This document shows positions 1 through 5,793 of a DNA stretch of 16,030 nt, piece by piece. The position numbers were made by a program, and so were the translations under genes. Each line of letters opens with the position of its first letter. The stretch's first letter is position 1. Location of the stretch: positions 1-16,030 of the forward strand of contig DKAT01000040.1 of NCBI GenBank assembly GCA_002450905.1, given 5' to 3'. The stretch is from Spirochaetia bacterium UBA6919. Its GTDB lineage: Bacteria; Spirochaetota; UBA6919. The notes beneath the pieces were generated by a model. It was given only the letters and a program-made list of their open reading frames with translations, made no database searches and was not told the DNA's origin.

Positions 1-146
1 AAAATACCCATAACACTGCCATATAGAGTAGATATATAGGGATTACTTTGTATAGGACATGTTCCTGTGTTACAGCCAATGAAATAATAATAGCCATAAC
101 CTATCCCGCCACCAATCAAGAGGCCTAATAATATTTTTATGATCAT
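1..146 (-). CDS. DUF6132-like small membrane protein (partial, C-terminus off the window)
   Basis: An open frame begins at an ATG (146-144) with a good ribosome site (AAGGA about 6 nt upstream) and runs off the left edge. The visible 48 residues start with a hydrophobic, glycine-rich membrane segment (about residues 3-20), followed by GCNTGTCPIQSNPYIS and the start of a second hydrophobic stretch. The GCxxGxCPIxSNPxxS signature between two membrane helices is what I recognise as the DUF6132 family; the assignment is from memory of that motif. The gene starts 10 nt after the glutaredoxin stop on the same strand, so it is very probably the last visible member of the arsR-trx-grx operon. Two cysteines about five residues apart could serve redox or sulfur chemistry at the membrane, but that is inference. 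Function in the family is unknown to me. Confidence 0.75.
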   Translation of the reverse strand, partial: MIIKILLGLLIGGGIGYGYYYFIGCNTGTCPIQSNPYISTLYGSVMGI

Positions 147-156
147 ATAATCCTTC

Positions 157-387
157 TTATCGTCCTAAGATACGATTTATTTTATCTTTATTGAATCCAA
201 CAATAGTACTTCCCTTTAATATTATTACTGGAACGCCTTGTTGACCAGTTTTTCTTACCATTTCTTCACCAGCTTTCGGATTATTACTGATATCAATTTC
301 TTTCACCTGGATACCCAGGTCTTTAAGAAAATTCTTAGCCTGAGAACAATATCCACAGGTTGGTGTAGTATACATTGTAGCTGTCAT
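157..387 (-). CDS. glutaredoxin-like protein (YruB/NrdH-type)
   Basis: A 76-residue single-domain protein of the glutaredoxin/thioredoxin fold, predicted to be a cytoplasmic thiol-disulfide oxidoreductase. The active site C11-G-Y-C14 lies after the first beta strand (TTPTCGYC). The cis-proline motif GVPV is at residues 51-54, and the C-terminal GF-x-x-x-K-I pattern is typical of short bacterial glutaredoxins of the YruB/NrdH type. Length fits the family (about 75-85). The ATG at 387-385 has AAGAAGGA 5 nt upstream. The gene lies 108 nt downstream of thioredoxin and 10 nt upstream of the DUF6132-like gene, so all are likely co-transcribed from the arsR promoter. The usual motif in relatives has Pro and Trp or Tyr between the cysteines, so Gly-Tyr is a modest variation. 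The electron donor (glutathione or thioredoxin reductase) cannot be told from sequence. Confidence 0.9.
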   Translation of the reverse strand: MTATMYTTPTCGYCSQAKNFLKDLGIQVKEIDISNNPKAGEEMVRKTGQQGVPVIILKGSTIVGFNKDKINRILGR

Positions 388-460
388 TTTTCCTTCTTAT
401 AGACCAATTTGGAAAATTACTCCAATAAGGTAAATATTTAATTCATAAGATATCATATTA

Positions 461-493
461 CCTGGATGATCCATTTCCTGATCACCAGGTGAT
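461..493 (-). other. RNA hairpin between trx and grx
   Basis: Seven nucleotides after the thioredoxin stop is an inverted repeat. CCTGG (461-465) and TGATC (467-471) pair with GATCA (480-484) and CCAGG (485-489), with one bulged base (466) and an 8-nt loop. The downstream arm also forms its own odd palindrome, ATCACC-A-GGTGAT (481-493), so two alternative folds compete. No T-run follows in the direction of transcription, so a classical terminator is unlikely; a processing or 3'-end stabilising element inside the operon is more plausible. Confidence 0.5.
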
Positions 494-495
494 TA

Positions 496-816
496 TTATA
501 AGGATGAAAGTTTAGAAACCAGTGTTTCCTCGTTTTGTACACCGATCATTTGCTCTACAACCTCCCCACCCTTGAAGATCATGAGGGTTGGGATAGAACG
601 AATACCATATTTTTGTGCTGTAGAGACATTTTCATCAGTATTTAATTTTACAATTTTGACCTGATCACCCAATTTTTTCTGTACACTTTCTAAAATCGGT
701 GCTTGCATACGACATGGCATACACCAAGGAGCCCAGAAGTCTACTAGTACAGGTTTATCTGCGCTAATTACATCCTTATTAAATGATTGATCTGTTGATT
801 CAGCTAAAGCAGCCAT
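496..816 (-). CDS. trxA: thioredoxin with CMPC active site
   Basis: A 106-residue thioredoxin, the usual family length. It reduces cytoplasmic protein disulfides. Visible landmarks are the conserved DFWAPWC approach to the active site (residues 26-32), the redox pair C32-M-P-C35, the buried lysine/aspartate region, the cis-proline in IRSIPT (about 72-77), and GGEVVEQMIG near the C-terminus. The dipeptide between the cysteines is Met-Pro rather than the canonical Gly-Pro, and Pro precedes Trp31. In thioredoxin-fold proteins this dipeptide tunes redox potential, so altered partner specificity is a reasonable inference. The ATG (816-814) has GGAGGA 6 nt upstream. The start overlaps the end of the arsR-type gene by 17 nt, indicating translational coupling. 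The operon continues into glutaredoxin. A second, housekeeping thioredoxin may exist elsewhere. Confidence 0.95.
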   Translation of the reverse strand: MAALAESTDQSFNKDVISADKPVLVDFWAPWCMPCRMQAPILESVQKKLGDQVKIVKLNTDENVSTAQKYGIRSIPTLMIFKGGEVVEQMIGVQNEETLVSKLSSL

Positions 817-1144
817 TTTTTCCTCCAGAAATGTTTTTATTTGTTTTTTTAGAATCGACTTCCATGGAAAGAAGTTTCATCAAGTTTTGTACAAAAGGAT
901 TTGTAATTTTATAATGGATTTGATTACCCTCCCGAACACCTTTTATTGCGCCAATATTTTTTAATACAATGAGGTGCTGAGAGATATTTGCCTGTGGTAT
1001 CTCTACACATTCCTGCATATTCTTTACGTTACAATCTCCTGAGAGAAGGGCGTAAAGGATTTTAAGTCTCATTGGGTGTCCAAGAGCTTTAAGGATCTCA
1101 GCTTCTGATTTGAAACAAATATTTTGCACTTTATCAAATACCAT
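800..1144 (-). CDS. ArsR-family winged-helix regulator
   Basis: A 114-residue ArsR/SmtB-type transcription factor, predicted autorepressor of the redox operon. The family core is clear: LKALGHPMRLKILYALL (about residues 18-34), the recognition helix region PQANISQHLIVLK (50-62), and the wing with REGNQIHYKI (71-80). It lacks the CxC metal motif of classical arsenic sensors. It has Cys10, Cys38 and Cys46 near the helix-turn-helix and Cys112 in a flexible tail, so a thiol-based or metal signal is possible but undefined. I chose ATG 1144 because a near-consensus promoter lies at 1191-1218; a TTG further upstream at 1222 would start before that promoter and has no ribosome site. The Shine-Dalgarno for 1144 is itself weak (GAGA about 9-10 nt upstream). 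The 3' end overlaps thioredoxin by 17 nt. The ligand is unknown; the oxidoreductase cargo suggests sulfur or redox stress rather than arsenic. Confidence 0.9.
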   Translation of the reverse strand: MVFDKVQNICFKSEAEILKALGHPMRLKILYALLSGDCNVKNMQECVEIPQANISQHLIVLKNIGAIKGVREGNQIHYKITNPFVQNLMKLLSMEVDSKKTNKNISGGKNGCFS

Positions 1145-1156
1145 TATATAATTCTC

Positions 1157-1194
1157 TGAATATTCAATTTTCTGAATATATTTAATATTGAATA
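1157..1194. promoter_or_regulatory. putative ArsR operator: clustered inverted repeats
   Basis: Between the promoter and the arsR start are a perfect 10-bp palindrome TGAATATTCA (1157-1166) and a near palindrome TATTTAATATTGAATA (1179-1194, two mismatches). ATTC (1162-1165) and GAAT (1174-1177) are separated by exactly 8 nt, a layout resembling operators reported for some ArsR-family redox sensors (recalled, not checked). The repeats overlap the -10 box and the predicted transcription start, where a bound dimer would block polymerase. Assignment to this regulator is by position. Confidence 0.55.
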
Positions 1195-1218
1195 TAATAT
1201 AATTCTTTTTTTTGTCAA
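1191..1218 (-). promoter_or_regulatory. sigma70-type promoter of the arsR-trx-grx operon
   Basis: Reading the minus strand, a perfect TTGACA -35 box (1218-1213) is followed after 16 nt by TATATT (1196-1191), 5 of 6 to the -10 consensus. The spacer is A/T-rich. The start would fall near 1183, giving a leader of roughly 40 nt to the ATG at 1144. It is the best promoter match seen in the window. Confidence 0.7.
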
Positions 1219-1275
1219 CCAAAGATAAATATTTTTTTTATATTATATAGAGTTTGCCGTATAGGATAATTATAA

Positions 1276-1827
1276 ATGCCAACACTACGAATAATCTCAG
1301 GTTCACTCAAAGGAAGAAAGATTACTGCCCCCAAATCACCTATTGAGCCGACGAAAGGGATAGTCAAAGAATCTCTTTTTAATATTATTGGTTCTGATAT
1401 ATCTGGAAAATCCTTTCTTGATCTTTATTCTGGAAGTGGTAATGTTGCAATTGAAGCCTATAGTAGAGGTGCAGGTTTCATAACTATGGTCGAGTCCAAT
1501 CCAATATGTGTTAAAGCACTACAAAATAATATAAATTCCCTCCAGATCAAGGGAAATATTATTGTAGAGGATGTATTTTTATACCTGCAAAAGAAAAGTG
1601 GCACTCCATTTGATTATATTTTTGCTGATCCCCCTTATGATGACAAGATCCACCATCACTTATTAAGTACCTTGGTTATAAGTAGTTTTGTCAATCAATC
1701 AACAATAATTATCCTTGAATCATCATCTAAATTAGAAATAAAAGAAATTCCTCCTCCACTTCTATTATCAGATCAAAGGAAATATGGTATTACCTTGCTC
1801 AGTTTCTTTTCTATCAAACAGGTATAA
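1276..1827 (+). CDS. rsmD: 16S rRNA (guanine(966)-N2)-methyltransferase RsmD
   Basis: A 183-residue class I S-adenosylmethionine methyltransferase that modifies G966 of 16S rRNA in the 30S subunit (family knowledge). The N-terminal MPTLRIISGSLKGRKI and the PTKGIVKESLFNII segment (25-38) are family hallmarks. The SAM-binding motif I is FLDLYSGSGNVAIEA (47-61), the acidic ribose-binding end of strand 2 is VES (72-74), and the catalytic motif IV is DPPY (118-121), typical of base N-methylation. Length matches the family (about 180-200). ATG 1276 has AGGA 9 nt upstream. The gene is transcribed divergently from arsR across about 130 nt, so its promoter must overlap the arsR control region. The next gene, prs, is about 200 nt away on the same strand; co-transcription is uncertain. 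Confidence 0.92.
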   Translation: MPTLRIISGSLKGRKITAPKSPIEPTKGIVKESLFNIIGSDISGKSFLDLYSGSGNVAIEAYSRGAGFITMVESNPICVKALQNNINSLQIKGNIIVEDVFLYLQKKSGTPFDYIFADPPYDDKIHHHLLSTLVISSFVNQSTIIILESSSKLEIKEIPPPLLLSDQRKYGITLLSFFSIKQV

Positions 1828-2024
1828 GATAATTAGTTTATTAATAAATTATTTATAAGGTATAATCGAAAGGGATTTTATACGCCGAAAAACTATTTCA
1901 GATAGAAATATATATAATTCTCGTTGATTATACTGGTAAATCTTACTATCTTTAATGATCTACTCATCGAACAGGATGTTCCTTGGTATTAACATTTAAA
2001 TTATTTTCTACCAAAAGGATGTTT

Positions 2025-3050
2025 ATGGAAAAAAGAGGTAAAATCGCGCTTTTGTCCTGTGAATCCGGAAGGGCGTTGGGTGAAAGAATATTCTCTCATC
2101 TTACAAATATTTTTACAAATGAAAATCCTGGTGAGAATGATTTCCCAAAACATGTTTCTTCCAGTGAAGTCTGGTTTGCAAATAAAGAAGTGAAAACCAC
2201 CATCAATGAGAATATCCGGGGGGATGATATTTATATCCTTCAATGCATGGATGATCCACTCACGAATAGATCGGTAAATGACAATCTTATGGCACTGCTT
2301 ACTGCTGTGGATGCTGCTTATCAGTCTGATGTTGATCAAATTACTATCATTATCCCACAATATCCCTATTCCCGTCAGGAAAGAAAGAAAGCCAGAGAGT
2401 GTATTACAGCCAAACTAATTGCAAGTTTCTTTGAGACAAGTCAGGCAATTCGTGTGATTACTGTCGATGTTCATGCTGAAGCTGTTGTTGGATTCTTCCG
2501 CCGAATTAAATTTGAAAATCTCCATGCATCTAGAATAATTATAGACCATATGAATACGAATTACACAAATATAAAGTTCTGTGTCGTTGCACCTGATGTA
2601 GGAAGTGCTCCCAGAGCCCGTTTCTTTTCAAAGGAATTTAAGTCGGACTTAGCTATTATTGATAAAGAAAGAAATTATGCAGTTCCTGGAACTATCGAGA
2701 GTATGAGGTTGGTGGGTGACGTTAGAAATCAAAATATATTTATCGGAGATGATATTATTGCAACAGGATCTACTCTTATCAGTGCTTGTAATTTATTGAA
2801 AGACAGAGGAGCTAAAGATATTTATTTATCCTGTACCTTCCCATTTTTTAACGGAAATGCGTTAGATAAGTTTGACAAAGCTGTTCAGGACAATCTGATA
2901 AAAAAGGTAATTGGTACGGACTGTGTATTTAGAGGAGAGCAATTCATTAAAGATCATCCCTGGTACGAAGAGGTTTCTGTATCCCATCTCATTGCAAGGG
3001 TAATTCATAATATCAATCGTAAATTATCTGTCAGTCAACTCCTCGAATAA
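2025..3050 (+). CDS. prs: ribose-phosphate pyrophosphokinase (PRPP synthetase)
   Basis: A 341-residue enzyme predicted to transfer pyrophosphate from ATP to ribose 5-phosphate, supplying PRPP for nucleotide, histidine and tryptophan synthesis in the cytoplasm. Landmarks in order: SCESG near the N-terminus (11-15); PQYPYSRQERKKA (111-123), equivalent to the ATP-loop PYARQDRK; VDVHAEAVVGFF (147-158), in place of the usual VDLHxxQIQGFF; APDVG (189-193); and the PRPP-binding loop GDDIIATGST (241-250). It is longer than classical bacterial Prs (about 315), and the variant motifs mark a divergent subfamily, so ADP/Pi allostery should not be assumed. ATG 2025 is preferred because AAGGA lies 5 nt upstream; an in-frame ATG at 2019 sits directly on that site and an upstream TTG (1983) has none. 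accA follows 42 nt downstream, probably in the same transcript. Confidence 0.88.
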   Translation: MEKRGKIALLSCESGRALGERIFSHLTNIFTNENPGENDFPKHVSSSEVWFANKEVKTTINENIRGDDIYILQCMDDPLTNRSVNDNLMALLTAVDAAYQSDVDQITIIIPQYPYSRQERKKARECITAKLIASFFETSQAIRVITVDVHAEAVVGFFRRIKFENLHASRIIIDHMNTNYTNIKFCVVAPDVGSAPRARFFSKEFKSDLAIIDKERNYAVPGTIESMRLVGDVRNQNIFIGDDIIATGSTLISACNLLKDRGAKDIYLSCTFPFFNGNALDKFDKAVQDNLIKKVIGTDCVFRGEQFIKDHPWYEEVSVSHLIARVIHNINRKLSVSQLLE

Positions 3051-3092
3051 TAAATAAATGTTTTCGTTTAACAAATAGGAGATTCATATATC

Positions 3093-4043
3093 GTGGAATA
3101 TTCCTTTGAAGAACCCATTATAGAACTGGAAAAAAAAATTGATGAACTCAGAAAGCTGGATTCAGAAGGGGATGTCAGTTTTCAAAATGAGATAAAAAAA
3201 TTAGAAGAAAAGAAAAATTCTCTCATCAAAAAAATATATTCCAATTTATCTCCCTGGGATATTACCCTTATTGCGCGTCATCCAAAACGCCCACTCTTTC
3301 AGGATTATTCAAAACTCATCTTCAAAGATTATATAGAACTCCATGGAGACAGACAATTTGGGGATGACCAGGCTATTTCAGGGGGGATATGCTGGCTGGA
3401 GGAAGAAAAAGTTTTTATTATAGGACATCAGAAGGGGAAGAATACTAAAGAAAATATTAAAATGAATTTCGGAATGCCAAGGCCAGAAGGATATCGTAAG
3501 GCCTTGCGTCTCATGAAACTGGCTGAGAAGTTTGAAAAGCCTATTATTACGTTTATAGACACTCCAGGTGCATATCCTGGTATGGATGCTGAGGAACGGG
3601 GGCAGAGTGAAGCTATTGCCAGAAATCTTTACGAAATGTCAATCCTGAAAGTCCCGATTATTACAGTGGTGGTAGGAGAGGGGGGAAGTGGGGGTGCCCT
3701 AGCTCTGGGAGTTGCCGATCGGATTTTTATGCTCACCAATTCAGTTTATTCGGTGATTTCCCCTGAAGGATGCGCTTCTATTCTCTGGAAGGATGCTGCA
3801 AAAGCTCCAGATGCTGCAAAAGCAATGAAAATAACTGCAAACGACCTGCTATCCCTTGAATTAATTGACGGAATTATTGAAGAACCTTCAGGTGGGGCTC
3901 ATCGTAACTATGATATAACAGCCATGAATATTAAGAAAGAAATTATTTCCCACCTAAAAGAGCTAAAAAAGAATTCCACAAAAAAATTACTTGAAAAGCG
4001 ATATGATAAATTTATAAAAATGGGAAAATTATTCAAAGAATAA
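3093..4043 (+). CDS. accA: acetyl-CoA carboxylase carboxyltransferase subunit alpha
   Basis: A 316-residue protein matching the normal AccA length (about 315-320). With AccD it forms the carboxyltransferase that moves CO2 from carboxybiotin to acetyl-CoA, giving malonyl-CoA for fatty-acid synthesis. The N-terminal 55 residues form the family's charged helical hairpin. Then come ARHPKRP (61-67), the ELHGDRQFGDDQAISGG region, FGMPRPEGYRKALRLM, the FIDTPGAYPG loop and GEGGSGGALALG, which builds the active site, followed by SVISPEGCASILWKD. The start is GTG at 3093 with AGGAG about 11 nt upstream, a slightly long spacing. It follows prs by 42 nt and is separated from gltX by 153 nt with no obvious terminator. 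accD and the biotin carboxylase genes are not in this window. Confidence 0.95.
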   Translation: MEYSFEEPIIELEKKIDELRKLDSEGDVSFQNEIKKLEEKKNSLIKKIYSNLSPWDITLIARHPKRPLFQDYSKLIFKDYIELHGDRQFGDDQAISGGICWLEEEKVFIIGHQKGKNTKENIKMNFGMPRPEGYRKALRLMKLAEKFEKPIITFIDTPGAYPGMDAEERGQSEAIARNLYEMSILKVPIITVVVGEGGSGGALALGVADRIFMLTNSVYSVISPEGCASILWKDAAKAPDAAKAMKITANDLLSLELIDGIIEEPSGGAHRNYDITAMNIKKEIISHLKELKKNSTKKLLEKRYDKFIKMGKLFKE

Positions 4044-4196
4044 TCATTTTTCTGAAGCCTATTCACAATCCAAACAATCGACGAGTGGATCTTAAATTCT
4101 TAAATATTCTCTGATTTTTTTTATTATATTTCTTTAATTTGAATGTTTAACCCCATGGGTCATAACAAAAAATTATAAACTATATAAGGATTTAAA

Positions 4197-5510
4197 ATGG
4201 TAAGAGTACGATTTGCTCCCTCTCCAACTGGAAATATTCATATTGGAAATGTCAGGGCTGCACTATTTAATTATATATTTGCAAAAAAAATGAAGGGACA
4301 GATGATTCTACGCCTCGAGGATACGGATTTAGAGCGATCTAGCGAGGAATCTGGACAGGGTATCATAGAGGATTTACAATGGCTTGGGATTGTATTTGAT
4401 GAAGGACCTCACGTTGGAGGACCCTATGCTCCCTATAAACAAACCCAACGCCTTGATTTATATAGGGAATATGCTTTAAAACTATTAGAAAGCGGTCATG
4501 CTGAAAAGGATTATACTCACCTGGAAAATGAAACCATTACGGAATCCTCTTCATACGCAATTCGTTTTAAGGCTAATCAAAAGAAAGTCATATATCATGA
4601 TCTTGTCTTTGGTGAAATAGAAAAGGAAGTGGAAGATTTTATTATCATGAAATCCAATGGGATTCCTACATATCATTTCGCAGTAGTTATCGATGATCAC
4701 CTGATGAAAATATCGCATGTTATCAGAGGTCAAGATCACCTTGGAAACACTGCAAAACACGTTCTCCTTTGTGAAGCTCTTGGATTTAAATCACCAATTT
4801 ATGCTCACTATTCTTTAACCCATGGACTGAGCAAACGGGACGCCAGTAAGAGTATCCGATCTCTCCGTGAAAAAGGTTTTCTTCCTGAAGCTATTATAAA
4901 TGTAGCTATGTTACTGGGTTGGTATCCAAAAGATGGACAAGAGAAGTTTAATATATTTAACCGCCTTGAAGAGTTTGACCCAAAAGATTTTAGTAAAGTG
5001 AATGCTAATTTTGATGAAGAGAAGTTCAATTGGCTTGCAGGACAATATATTCGTGAGGCTGACATTCATAAAATATTATTGTTAGCTAAGCCTTTTTTGC
5101 TGGAAAAGGGTTTTATTAATACAAGCACCCAAGATGATTATTTGATGGGTGTTATAGATGTTGTTAGAGGGAATATTAAGTGTGTCTCAGAGATAACTGA
5201 TCATGTGGAGTATTTCTTTAAAGAGGTAAATTATCAGGTTGAATCAGTTCGAGAAGTCTTAGAAAAGGAAGAATCTAAAACAGTTTTAAAAAGTCTTTAT
5301 GATAAATTATCTCATGAGAAGGAATTGACGGCAGAGGTCTTTCAAAATATCCAAAAATCCATCCAAAAAGAGACAGGTATCAAAGGTAAAAATCTTTTTA
5401 TGCCGATAAGAAGTGTTTTAACAGGACGATTACATGGTCCAGAAATGTATTTAGTAGCTCCTATTCTTGGTTTAGAAAAATGTTTGTCTCGAATTAACGA
5501 ATATATATGA
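4197..5510 (+). CDS. gltX: glutamyl-tRNA synthetase, compact form
   Basis: A 437-residue class I aminoacyl-tRNA synthetase that charges tRNA with glutamate. The HIGH-type motif reads SPTGNIHIGN (9-18), RLEDTD is at 39-44, the amino-acid pocket region YKQTQR is at 80-85, VIRGQDH is at 175-181 and the KMSKS-equivalent is GLSKR (210-214). A C-terminal anticodon-binding region is retained, so this is not the truncated GluQ-RS. It is shorter than usual (about 465-490). The segment between GHAEKDY and AIRFK (101-124) is only about 20 residues, and the zinc-binding cysteines common there are absent. The first Lys of the KLSKR motif is Gly. Charging specificity (tRNA-Glu only, or also tRNA-Gln) cannot be read here. 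ATG 4197 has AAGGA 6 nt upstream. A weak terminator follows at 5523-5558. Confidence 0.93.
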   Translation: MVRVRFAPSPTGNIHIGNVRAALFNYIFAKKMKGQMILRLEDTDLERSSEESGQGIIEDLQWLGIVFDEGPHVGGPYAPYKQTQRLDLYREYALKLLESGHAEKDYTHLENETITESSSYAIRFKANQKKVIYHDLVFGEIEKEVEDFIIMKSNGIPTYHFAVVIDDHLMKISHVIRGQDHLGNTAKHVLLCEALGFKSPIYAHYSLTHGLSKRDASKSIRSLREKGFLPEAIINVAMLLGWYPKDGQEKFNIFNRLEEFDPKDFSKVNANFDEEKFNWLAGQYIREADIHKILLLAKPFLLEKGFINTSTQDDYLMGVIDVVRGNIKCVSEITDHVEYFFKEVNYQVESVREVLEKEESKTVLKSLYDKLSHEKELTAEVFQNIQKSIQKETGIKGKNLFMPIRSVLTGRLHGPEMYLVAPILGLEKCLSRINEYI

Positions 5511-5522
5511 TTTTAAAAAAAT

Positions 5523-5558
5523 ATCTATACTAAACATTATTATAGATTGTGATTTTTT
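5523..5558 (+). terminator. weak intrinsic terminator after gltX
   Basis: ATCTATA (5523-5529) pairs with TATAGAT (5541-5547) around an 11-nt loop, followed closely by a T6 run (5553-5558). The stem is short and AT-rich, so efficiency is doubtful, but it is placed 13 nt after the gltX stop. Confidence 0.4.
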
Positions 5559-5643
5559 ATTATAAAATTCTTGTAGATATTTAATTTCTAAACTTTTATA
5601 ATCATAAATATTTTCTGAAGTCCATATAATTTTTTCATGAGTT

Positions 5644-5676
5644 TTTCCCATGATTCTCCCATATTTTTCCCATGAA
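5644..5676. repeat. 11-nt phased CCCAT repeat, copy A
   Basis: Three CCCAT units start at 5647, 5658 and 5669, exactly 11 nt apart, each preceded by a pyrimidine run (TTTTCCCATGA, TTCTCCCATAT, TTTTCCCATGA). The block lies in the convergent gap between gltX and aroA. An almost identical block occurs at 14624-14656 in the other convergent gap. The 11-nt period is not a multiple of three, arguing against coding; a DNA-binding or structural element is possible. The remainder of 5511-5793 is plain AT-rich sequence. Confidence 0.6.
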
Positions 5677-5793
5677 AGGTCTCTTTTATATAAGGTTATC
5701 ATTTCATTATGATTTCTTCTGGAAATTAGTACAATTATATATAAAATAGATAATATATGTTTTTAGAAATTGGAAAAGAATATGTTGAAGGAG

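Noticed and set aside
1145..1222. N-terminal extension of the ArsR-type protein from a TTG at 1222
   Set aside because: The TTG lies upstream of the TTGACA/TATATT promoter, has no ribosome site, and the extra 26 residues have no counterpart in the family.
1837..1848. Perfect palindrome TTTATTAATAAA after rsmD
   Set aside because: Only A and T, no loop or T-run, and such palindromes are expected by chance in this composition.
1983..2024. Longer prs reading from TTG 1983 or ATG 2019
   Set aside because: No ribosome site for 1983, and AAGGA overlaps ATG 2019; it is ideally spaced for ATG 2025.
4152..4159. CCCATGGG palindrome upstream of gltX as a third phased repeat
   Set aside because: It is a single unit without the 11-nt series or the pyrimidine lead.
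5472..5702. A 76-codon minus-strand frame over the gltX tail and the phased repeat
   Set aside because: It overlaps gltX antisense, shows no family features, and its middle is the non-coding 11-nt repeat.
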